Source of the DNA: SHZT01 sp945889655
Lineage (GTDB): Bacteria > Gemmatimonadota > Gemmatimonadetes > Gemmatimonadales > GWC2-71-9
Reading direction: 5' to 3'
NCBI GenBank assembly: GCA_945889655.1
Contig: CAMDCH010000059.1
Location: 1 to 11,676, forward strand
Length of the DNA: 11,676 bases
The notes below the pieces were generated by a model that saw only the letters and a list, made by a program, of their open reading frames with translations, did not search any database and was not told the DNA's origin. The position numbers and the translations under genes were made by a program. This document shows positions 6,832 to 11,676 of this stretch, one piece after another. Each line of letters begins with the position of its first letter. Position 1 is the stretch's first letter.

Positions 6832-7673
6832 TGCAAGGCGACTTCTCCGTTGCCTGGGAGGTGATGAAGTGGCCGCTGGCGGCGTGCCTGGTCCTGCCGC
6901 CGCTGCTGGTCTACCTCGGTCTCCATGTCGTGAAGCGCGAGGTCATCTTCGTGGACCTGGCGCTGGCACAGGTCGCAACCCTCGGCACCTGCGTGGCGCT
7001 GCTCACCGGCTACCACTTCGACGACCGGCCGACGTTCTGGATCTCACTCGGCGTCACGTTCGCGGCGGCAGCATTGTTCAGCTGGTCCCGCAGCAGCGAG
7101 AAGCACAAGGTCCCACAGGAAGCCATCATCGGTATCACGTTCGTCGTCGCGGCCGCGGGCGTGATCCTGCTGCTCTCCCGCGTGGCGGGCGGGAAGGAAG
7201 AACTGGAACACCTGTTGACCGGTGACATACTCAACGTGACGGCCGCGGAGGTGGGTGAGCGCGCCCTGCTCTTCGCGGTACTGGCGGGATTCTACCGGGT
7301 GTTTCACACGAAATTCGCGCTCATTTCCGGCGACCATGCATCGGCCGAGACCGAGGGCCTGGCTGTGCGCCTGTGGGATTTCCTGTTTTACGCGGCGTTC
7401 GCCGTGGTCGTGGTGAGCTTCGTGCGGGTGGCGGGCGTGCTGCTCACCTTCGCCTATCTCATCGTTCCCGCGGTCTGCGCGGTGATGCTGGCGCGTTCCT
7501 GGAAAGGCAGGCTCGTCACCGGGTGGATCGTCGCCACGCTCGCGAGCCTCCTGGGTCTGTGGACCTCCTACCAGCTCGATCTGCCGACTGGTGCAGCCGT
7601 GGTTTGCGCCTGTGGGTTGATGCTCGCGATCGTGAGTGTCGTAGCAGCATTGCGGGGACCGATCGCCGAATGA
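6831..7673 (+). CDS. ABC metal transporter permease (ZnuB family)
   Basis: A 280-residue inner-membrane protein of the ABC-3 permease family (ZnuB/MntB/TroB), with about seven to eight hydrophobic segments. Recognisable parts are KREVIFVDLALAQVATLG (35-52), PQEAIIGITFVVAAAGVI (95-112) and GVLLTFAYLIVPAVCAVMLA (202-221). The stretch between them (DHASAETEGLAVRLWDF, 168-184) corresponds to the cytoplasmic coupling loop that contacts the ATPase. It would form the channel through which the neighbouring binding protein delivers metal. Its ATG shares one base with the binding-protein stop (TGATG), implying coupled translation. A ZnuC-type ATPase is not present between, before or after these genes in the window. 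It must be encoded elsewhere, or this pair works in another way. Length and motifs look complete, so this is not a decayed copy. Confidence 0.92.
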   Translation: MQGDFSVAWEVMKWPLAACLVLPPLLVYLGLHVVKREVIFVDLALAQVATLGTCVALLTGYHFDDRPTFWISLGVTFAAAALFSWSRSSEKHKVPQEAIIGITFVVAAAGVILLLSRVAGGKEELEHLLTGDILNVTAAEVGERALLFAVLAGFYRVFHTKFALISGDHASAETEGLAVRLWDFLFYAAFAVVVVSFVRVAGVLLTFAYLIVPAVCAVMLARSWKGRLVTGWIVATLASLLGLWTSYQLDLPTGAAVVCACGLMLAIVSVVAALRGPIAE

Positions 7674-7700
7674 CCTCCGGCCGCCCCTGCCCTTTGGGCG

Positions 7701-7721
7701 TCTGCGGGGTATTCTGAGACC
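7701..7721 (+). promoter_or_regulatory. Putative promoter for a leaderless transcript (propeller gene)
   Basis: TATTCT (7710-7715) fits the TANNNT -10 pattern and ends 6 bases before ATG 7722, the spacing expected if transcription begins at the start codon. No ribosome-binding sequence is present. It is directly preceded by TCTGCGGGG, a 9-mer also found just before the similar element at 10393-10414. No convincing -35 box is seen. Confidence 0.4.
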
Positions 7722-8948
7722 ATGATTCGACAAGCTGCATGGCTGGTTGCGGTTACCGCGCTGCTCGGTACCGCCTGTTCCGACGCCAGTGGTCCCGGTG
7801 GCTTCCTGGTCGACTCCACCGAAACCGCTGCGAACATCCCCCTCGTCGCGACGGTGCCTGTTCCCGCCAGCTACGGCATCCATGACACGTTCGTTCGCGA
7901 CGGACTGGTCTTCGCATGCGTCTGGAATACGGGATTGATCATCTACGACGTCGGCAACGGCATCCGAGGTGGTTCGCCCACTGCCCCGGTGGAGGTGGGA
8001 CGGGTGGTCACCGCCAACAACGGGACGCCCGGGCCAGAGGTGCACAACGCGTGGTGGTTCCATAATCCGACCAACGGTCAGAAGCGGTACGTGTTCGTGG
8101 GCCAGGAAGGGCCGGCGAGCATCGGCTCGACGTCCACCGGCGACATCCACGTGGTGGACGTGACGGACATGGCCCGCCCGGTTGAGGTGGCCTTTTATCA
8201 CATGAGTGGCACGCCGGCGGCGGGCACGCACAACTTCTGGATGGATGAGGCCGCCCAGGTGCTCTACGCGGCCTACTACAACGGAGGCGTGGTGGCGCTG
8301 GACGTCTCCGGCACACTCGCCGGCGACCTGGCCACCCGCGAGCTGGCGCGGTTCAAGCCCGCCACCACCATGTTCACGTGGGGCGTGCAGGTCGCGAACA
8401 ACTCCGTCTACCTGAGCGACATGCTCACGGGATTCTGGCAGCTCAAGTTCAGCGGCACCGCCTTTACCGCGGCCGCCGGCGGCAGCAACGTGCCCGACCG
8501 ATACGGCGCAGACCTGTGGGTGAACAGCAGCTTCGCGTACAGCAGCACCTGGGGCGGCCAGCCCCGTTCGGTGGCGGGCTCTACTCCTCCCGGCAACTAC
8601 GGCAACGCGATCAAGGTGTGGTCACTCAGCGCAACCGGCGCCCCGACCCTGGTCGACTCGGTAGTCATCCAGGGTGTCCAGACGACGAGCGACGTGAAGG
8701 GCACCACGGACGGGAAGCTCCTGGTTGTGACCGCCGAGGGAGGAACCCGGGCGGGCCTCTATGTCTTCAGCCTGGCCGATCCAGCGCGGCCGAGTCTCGT
8801 AGGGGTGTCCCGGGGATCGTCATCCCCATCTGGCTCGAGCGGTCTGCATACGCTCAAGATTGGCGAGATCGGTGGGAAGCGTTATGTCTTCGCGGCAAAG
8901 AACCCGTCCTCGCCGGCGCTCCTCATCTATGATATCAGCGCGTTCTGA
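7722..8948 (+). CDS. LVIVD-type beta-propeller lipoprotein
   Basis: A 408-residue exported protein, probably a lipoprotein: a hydrophobic leader ends in LLGTACS, with Cys19 as the lipidation candidate, though Leu is at -4 rather than -3. Seven repeating units can be read, each roughly '[H/W]-x-x-x-x-x-x-[V/L]-Y/F-x-A ... V-x-D-V/I-S'. They start near residues 53 (IHDTFV), 107 (VHNAWWF), 169 (THNFWMDE), 219 (TWGVQV), 261 (YGADLWV), 322 (TSDVKGT) and 375 (LHTLKIG). That number fits a seven-bladed propeller. LVIVD-repeat proteins are surface or periplasmic proteins of mostly unknown function. Four blades open with His (54, 108, 170, 376), which might ring the central channel. The gene is 48 bases after the permease but appears to have its own promoter, so its link to metal uptake is uncertain. 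Confidence 0.8.
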   Translation: MIRQAAWLVAVTALLGTACSDASGPGGFLVDSTETAANIPLVATVPVPASYGIHDTFVRDGLVFACVWNTGLIIYDVGNGIRGGSPTAPVEVGRVVTANNGTPGPEVHNAWWFHNPTNGQKRYVFVGQEGPASIGSTSTGDIHVVDVTDMARPVEVAFYHMSGTPAAGTHNFWMDEAAQVLYAAYYNGGVVALDVSGTLAGDLATRELARFKPATTMFTWGVQVANNSVYLSDMLTGFWQLKFSGTAFTAAAGGSNVPDRYGADLWVNSSFAYSSTWGGQPRSVAGSTPPGNYGNAIKVWSLSATGAPTLVDSVVIQGVQTTSDVKGTTDGKLLVVTAEGGTRAGLYVFSLADPARPSLVGVSRGSSSPSGSSGLHTLKIGEIGGKRYVFAAKNPSSPALLIYDISAF

Positions 8949-8954
8949 GAATCA

Positions 8955-9052
8955 CCTTAAGGCTTGGCATTCGCCTGAATACGTGACTCTCCTGTGTAGT
9001 GCCGATGCCACACCGCATTCCATGTTGCCGAATGTTTCTGGCCGAATAAATG
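8955..9052 (+). promoter_or_regulatory. AT-richer intergenic region with repeats, likely regulatory
   Basis: The 155-base gap before the next gene is richer in A/T than its surroundings. It contains the palindrome CCTTAAGG (8955-8962), ATTC-GCCT-GAAT (8969-8980), CATTC-N9-GAATG (9016-9034) and a direct repeat GCCGAAT at 9027-9033 and 9041-9047. A loose promoter, TTGCCG (9025-9030) with TAAATG (9047-9052) at 16-base spacing, overlaps the repeats. The elements are visible; operator function is inference. Confidence 0.3.
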
Positions 9053-9103
9053 CATCTCCACCGGAAAGGAGCTGAGCTCACAACCAACTACGAAGGACGA
9101 ACA

Positions 9104-9604
9104 ATGAACTTCCGCCTCACCGCCTCGACGACCGCGCTGCTCGTGGCCGCCACCGCCGCTTCTGCCCACGCTCAACGCGGGGCCGACTCCATCAAGAACC
9201 ACGCGACCGACACCATCAGCCGCGAGACGCCGCACTGGCACTTCGACGGCAGGATTTCGACGATCAATCCCTCTGGCCACCAGATCACGATCGCCGCGGA
9301 CAGCATCCCGATGCAGTATGGCGGGAAGACCACCCTCCCCTATGACGTTCCGCCGACGATGGACATGGCGCAGTTCAAGAAGGACATGGTGATCAACGCG
9401 GACCTGGTGGTGCGCGACAACCGGACGCGCGTGGAAAACCTGGAGTTCGGAGCCACGAAGAAGAAGGTGGGCCTGAAGAACCCGCATAACGGATTGAAGA
9501 ATCCACACCACGGGATATGGACGGCGCCGAAGGCCACGGCCAGGGCCACGGCGAAAGACACTGGTCACGCGGGGATCGTGATCGAGAAGAAAAACAAGTC
9601 TTGA
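9104..9604 (+). CDS. Exported protein with diverged CusF-like core and His repeat
   Basis: A 166-residue protein with a signal peptide (1-23, A-H-A site before Gln24). The start at 9104 is set by GAAGGA (9092-9097) at 6-base spacing; the in-frame ATG at 9050 lacks such a site. The core (about 44-115) begins WHFDGRISTINPSG and reaches MVINADLVV. It aligns by eye with the CusF-like protein at 3971, but the His-Met-Met ligand positions are not kept (DSIPMQYGGKTTLPY instead). Past the core is a tandem 7-residue unit GLKNPHN/GLKNPHH at 123-136, then an Ala/Thr/Lys-rich tail. His residues in the mature chain include His44, His46, His128, His135 and His136. These could bind metal, but that is inference. 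No known name fits. It lies between the propeller gene and another related exported protein. Confidence 0.75.
   Translation: MNFRLTASTTALLVAATAASAHAQRGADSIKNHATDTISRETPHWHFDGRISTINPSGHQITIAADSIPMQYGGKTTLPYDVPPTMDMAQFKKDMVINADLVVRDNRTRVENLEFGATKKKVGLKNPHNGLKNPHHGIWTAPKATARATAKDTGHAGIVIEKKNKS
9470..9511 (+). repeat. Tandem 21-bp coding repeat, GLKNPH units
   Basis: Two adjacent 21-base units encode GLKNPHN (9470-9490) and GLKNPHH (9491-9511). Six of seven residues are identical, while most of the matching codons differ by a synonymous base. This suggests an old duplication kept for its protein sequence. Confidence 0.75.
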
Positions 9605-9617
9605 CCGTCGCGCTCAC

Positions 9618-9627
9618 GCCACGTGGC
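9618..9627. promoter_or_regulatory. 10-bp palindrome GCCACGTGGC
   Basis: A perfect palindrome with a CACGTG core lies 13 bases after the stop at 9604, in the 109-base gap before the next gene. It could be a regulator site, but a single palindrome of this length may be chance in GC-rich DNA. Confidence 0.2.
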
Positions 9628-9713
9628 ACCGTTCACACGCTGGAACAATCGTTTGTCCGCCGGGGTGACGTAATGAGTTGCCCGTATTCGCACACTCCGG
9701 AGGAGACGAAGAC

Positions 9714-10319
9714 ATGAACGCATTCAAGACCCTGCTCGCCGCGGCCACCCTGGCCGCCGGCGTGGGTGCCGCACCATTGCTTGCGCAGGACCCGCAGAAC
9801 CAGCAGCCCAGCATGAGCGGTGAGGGCCTGAGCCGCATCCAGGTCGAAGGCCAGATCACCGACATCGACAAGGGAACGAACTCGATCGTGGTGGAGACCA
9901 AGGACCTTCCCGGTCACGCAGGCGCGACGATGAAGCTGACCTATGCGGTCACCGACATCTCGCTGTTCGACAAGTTCCATGATGGTGACAAGGTGGTTGC
10001 CGACGTGATCGTGACCGACAAGGGACCGACGGTCGAAGCCATTCACGTCCCGGGTGAAACTCCGGCAACCGGCGACTCGGTAACGGTTACCCCGGCACCA
10101 ACGGTTACCCCGGCACCGGCAACCGACGCTCCCGCGACGCCTGGCACCGATCGCGACGCCATGAAGGGCGACAAGAGTGGCGATGTCCAGGCGACCGATT
10201 CGACCGCCAACCCGAAGACCGATACCGATGTGCGGCCCGATTCCACCCAGCCGCCCAAGCAGGTCGTCCCGGCTCCGGGAAGCGAACCTTCAACCTCGGC
10301 GCCCACGCCTCCAAAGTAG
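9714..10319 (+). CDS. Exported protein with CusF-like core and disordered Pro/Thr/Asp tail
   Basis: A 201-residue protein with a signal peptide (about 1-24, PLLA before Gln25). GGAGGAG (9699-9705), 8 bases upstream, sets ATG 9714 rather than the in-frame ATG at 9678. The core (about 41-112) starts RIQVEGQITDIDKGTNSIVV and runs to GDKVVADVIV, then a VEAIHV strand. It is similar in layout to the CusF-like protein at 3971 and the protein at 9104. His68 and Met73 (PGHAGATMKL) are near the expected ligand region, but the full His-Met-Met set is missing. The last 85 residues are rich in Pro, Thr, Asp, Ala and Lys and look disordered; they include a TVTPAP duplication at 124-135. This tail may span or contact the cell wall or surface. 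Function is unknown; metal binding is weakly suggested by the fold and neighbours. Confidence 0.75.
   Translation: MNAFKTLLAAATLAAGVGAAPLLAQDPQNQQPSMSGEGLSRIQVEGQITDIDKGTNSIVVETKDLPGHAGATMKLTYAVTDISLFDKFHDGDKVVADVIVTDKGPTVEAIHVPGETPATGDSVTVTPAPTVTPAPATDAPATPGTDRDAMKGDKSGDVQATDSTANPKTDTDVRPDSTQPPKQVVPAPGSEPSTSAPTPPK
10083..10118 (+). repeat. Tandem 18-bp repeat (TVTPAP x2)
   Basis: ACGGTTACCCCGGCACC plus one variable base (A, then G) is repeated at 10083-10100 and 10101-10118. The 17-of-18 identity, including third codon positions, points to a recent in-frame duplication in the disordered tail. This contrasts with the older repeat at 9470-9511. Confidence 0.85.
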
Positions 10320-10326
10320 AGGCGCC

Positions 10327-10344
10327 CGCGGGCTCACGCCCGCG
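10327..10344 (+). terminator. Hairpin 1 after the 9714 gene
   Basis: CGCGGGC (10327-10333) pairs perfectly with GCCCGCG (10338-10344) around TCAC. It starts 8 bases after the stop. It is followed by AAAAA rather than T residues, so alone it is not a classical plus-strand terminator. It may support the larger hairpin right after it. Confidence 0.5.
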
Positions 10345-10346
10345 AA

Positions 10347-10393
10347 AAACGAATCGGCCACCGCGCGTTTTCACGCCGGTGGCTGTTTCGTTT
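10347..10393 (+). terminator. Long hairpin terminator, possibly bidirectional
   Basis: Bases 10347-10363 pair with 10377-10393 at 16 of 17 positions (one G-T wobble and one T-T mismatch), around a 13-base loop. The 5' arm begins with A residues and the 3' arm ends GTTTCGTTT. This gives a T-rich 3' side on either strand, as in bidirectional intrinsic terminators. It ends the block of exported proteins and separates it from the acyl-CoA dehydrogenase promoter, whose first box touches its last base. Confidence 0.7.
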
Positions 10394-10414
10394 CTGCGGG
10401 GATAGGTTATCGCC
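10393..10414 (+). promoter_or_regulatory. Putative leaderless promoter for the acyl-CoA dehydrogenase
   Basis: TCTGCGGGG (10393-10401) is followed by TAGGTT (10403-10408), a TANNNT -10-like element ending exactly 6 bases before ATG 10415. The same 9-mer, element and 6-base spacing occur before the gene at 7722. There is no proper ribosome-binding site; the GGGGA at 10398-10402 is 12 bases away from the start. Confidence 0.4.
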
Positions 10415-11584
10415 ATGACCACCGCCTCCGCGTCGCTCCCCGGCGCGCTCACCATGCTCTCCGAGGACGAGGAGATGTTCCGCTCGGCGGTGCGCGATTT
10501 CGCGGCGGCCGAGGTTGCCCCGCGCGTGGCGGGGATGGAGCAGGCCGCACAATACGACAAGGAGCTGATCCCGAAGTTCGCGGAGCTGGGGCTGATGGGG
10601 ATCGACGTGCCGGCGGAGCTGGGCGGCGCGGGCGGCTCGTTCTTCATGACCATCCTCGCGGTCGAAGAGCTGTCGGCCGTGGACGCGTCTACCGCGATCC
10701 TGGTGGACGTGCAGAACACCCTGGTGAACGCCCCGATCGGGCTGTGGGGAAGTGACGACCTTCGCCGGCGCTACCTGCCCCAGCTCGCTGGCGGCAAGGT
10801 AGGCGCGTACGCGCTGTCGGAAGCCGGTTCGGGCTCGGACGCATTCGCGCTGCGCACCAAGGCCGAGAAGAAGGGCGACAGCTGGGTGCTGACCGGCCAG
10901 AAGCTCTGGATCACCAACGGCGCGGAGGCGGAGGTTTTCATCGTCTTCGCCAACACCGATTTCGCCCAGGGCTACAAGGGCATCACCGCATTCATCGTGG
11001 AGCGGGGATTCCCAGGCTTCAGCGTGGGGAAGAAGGAAGACAAACTCGGCATCCGTGCCTCGAGCACCACCGAGCTCATCCTGGACCACTGCGCGGTCCC
11101 GGCGGCCAACGTGCTCGGCGAGGTCGGCAAGGGCTACAAGGTGGCGATCGAGACGCTGAACGGCGGCCGGATCGGTATCGGGGCCCAGATGATCGGGATC
11201 GCGCGCGGGGCGATCGACGCCGCGTGCAAGTACGTGAAGGAACGCCAGCAGTTCGGCAAGCCCATCGCGGATTTCCAGGCGGTCCAGTTCCAGCTGGCCC
11301 AGGCGGCCACCGAGCTGGAAGCCGCCCGCCTCATGGTCTACAACGCCGCGCGTCTCCGTGACGCGGGACAGCCGTACACCAAGGAAGCGGCGATGGCCAA
11401 GCTCTTCTCCTCCCAGGCCACGGAGCGGATCACGTCACTCTGCGTGGAGCTGTTCGGGGGTTACGGCTATACCAAGGAATATCCGGTCGAGAAATTCTAC
11501 CGGGACGCCAAGATCGGTACGATCTACGAAGGCACGAGCAACATGCAGCTGCAGACGATCGCGAAGCTGTTGCTGAAGGACTAG
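10415..11584 (+). CDS. Acyl-CoA dehydrogenase, short/branched-chain type
   Basis: A complete 389-residue FAD enzyme that introduces the alpha-beta double bond in acyl-CoA thioesters and passes electrons to electron-transfer flavoprotein. The N-terminal helical domain starts LSEDEEMFRSAVRDF. The first signature is YALSEAGSGSDAFALRTKA (about 130-148), followed by LTGQKLWITNGAEAEVFIV. RASSTTELILDHCAVP lies in the middle domain, and the C-terminal signature is GGYGYTKEYPVEKFYRDAKIG. The catalytic base is expected to be Glu372 in IYEGTSN, the position used by short- and branched-chain members. The stretches DASTAILVDVQNTLVN and GRIGIGAQMIGIA resemble the 2-methyl-branched-chain enzyme (ACADSB), so isoleucine or valine breakdown is likely. 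A butyryl-CoA-type substrate is the alternative. It is unrelated in function to the metal genes. Its stop overlaps that of a convergent gene. Confidence 0.95.
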   Translation: MTTASASLPGALTMLSEDEEMFRSAVRDFAAAEVAPRVAGMEQAAQYDKELIPKFAELGLMGIDVPAELGGAGGSFFMTILAVEELSAVDASTAILVDVQNTLVNAPIGLWGSDDLRRRYLPQLAGGKVGAYALSEAGSGSDAFALRTKAEKKGDSWVLTGQKLWITNGAEAEVFIVFANTDFAQGYKGITAFIVERGFPGFSVGKKEDKLGIRASSTTELILDHCAVPAANVLGEVGKGYKVAIETLNGGRIGIGAQMIGIARGAIDAACKYVKERQQFGKPIADFQAVQFQLAQAATELEAARLMVYNAARLRDAGQPYTKEAAMAKLFSSQATERITSLCVELFGGYGYTKEYPVEKFYRDAKIGTIYEGTSNMQLQTIAKLLLKD

Positions 11585-11676
11585 TGCACCTTCGCCTTGC
11601 GGAAGAGCTTCAGCAGGTCCGGCTCCGCCAGAAGCTCGAGCGACTCGGCCTTCGGCGGGAGGCTCGCGTAGCGACT
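11581..11676 (-). CDS. C-terminal end of a convergent gene, unidentified
   Basis: Read on the minus strand from the right edge, the frame gives 31 codons ending FRKAKVH and TAG (11583-11581). Nearly all codons (29 of 31) end in G or C, matching the coding style of the window, and there is no other stop. The visible peptide (SRYASLPPKAESLELLAEPD, then LLKLFRKAKVH) is too short to assign. The stop shares the CTAG tetranucleotide with the acyl-CoA dehydrogenase stop, so the two genes converge with no spacer. Confidence 0.6.
   Translation of the reverse strand, partial: SRYASLPPKAESLELLAEPDLLKLFRKAKVH

Noticed and set aside
7684..7709. GCCC-TTT-GGGC and outer CCCC/GGGG as a terminator after the permease gene
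   Set aside because: The inner stem has only 4 pairs, the outer pairing needs a lopsided internal loop, and no T-run follows.
7044..8231. Long minus-strand open frame opposite the permease and propeller genes
   Set aside because: Its product is dominated by Arg, Gly, His and Asp typical of antisense frames in GC-rich DNA and matches nothing recognisable.
9085..9604. Possible classical CusF copper site in the 9104 protein
   Set aside because: The His, Trp/Met and Met positions of the ligand loop are not present, so only a diverged fold is proposed.
9641..9674. TGGAAC ... CGTAAT resembling an ECF promoter before the 9714 gene
   Set aside because: The 22-base spacer is too long for known ECF promoters.

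Overview
The window is high-GC DNA with strong G/C preference at third codon positions. It is tightly packed and almost entirely on the plus strand. It carries an outer-membrane TonB-dependent receptor, several exported proteins with Ala-rich signal peptides and envelope metal-handling families. This points to a diderm soil or environmental bacterium. Gemmatimonadota is my best guess from overall protein character, but there is no rRNA or other phylogenetic marker here, so that assignment is inference.

Layout. (1) 1-1845: the C-terminal part of a TonB-dependent receptor, cut by the window start and followed by a perfect 11-bp hairpin. (2) 1910-4640: a copper-type periplasmic block. It holds a possible 9-codon leader ORF overlapping the GTG start of a CopC-CopD fusion, a YcnI-like (DUF1775) protein, a CusF-like small copper-binding protein, and a short exported Cys/His-rich protein one base after it. 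(3) 4643-7673: an intercistronic hairpin, a His-containing outer-membrane beta-barrel protein, a ZnuA/TroA-type metal-binding protein and a ZnuB-type permease sharing one base with it. No ABC ATPase gene lies beside them. (4) 7722-8948: a probable lipoprotein beta-propeller of the LVIVD type, apparently with its own promoter. (5) 9104-10319: two further exported proteins whose core segments look like diverged relatives of the CusF-like protein. (6) 10327-10393: two successive hairpins, the second with a 16-of-17-bp stem and a T-rich 3' arm. (7) 10415-11584: an acyl-CoA dehydrogenase of the short/branched-chain type. Its stop overlaps that of a convergent minus-strand gene entering from the right edge.

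How the genes may work together. Regions 1-3 together reach across the envelope: outer-membrane receptor and barrel, periplasmic CopC, YcnI and CusF-like carriers, inner-membrane CopD, and an ABC uptake pair. Same-strand order and short spacing suggest one or two operons for acquiring or buffering a transition metal. CopC, YcnI and CusF families argue for copper. ZnuA/ZnuB families and the His-rich barrel argue for zinc or a related ion. Which metal is handled, and which ATPase powers the permease, cannot be read from the window. The acyl-CoA dehydrogenase is separated by the hairpins and belongs to branched-chain amino acid or fatty-acid catabolism.

No tRNA, rRNA, CRISPR array, insertion sequence or integrase was seen. 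No gap between genes exceeds about 155 bp.
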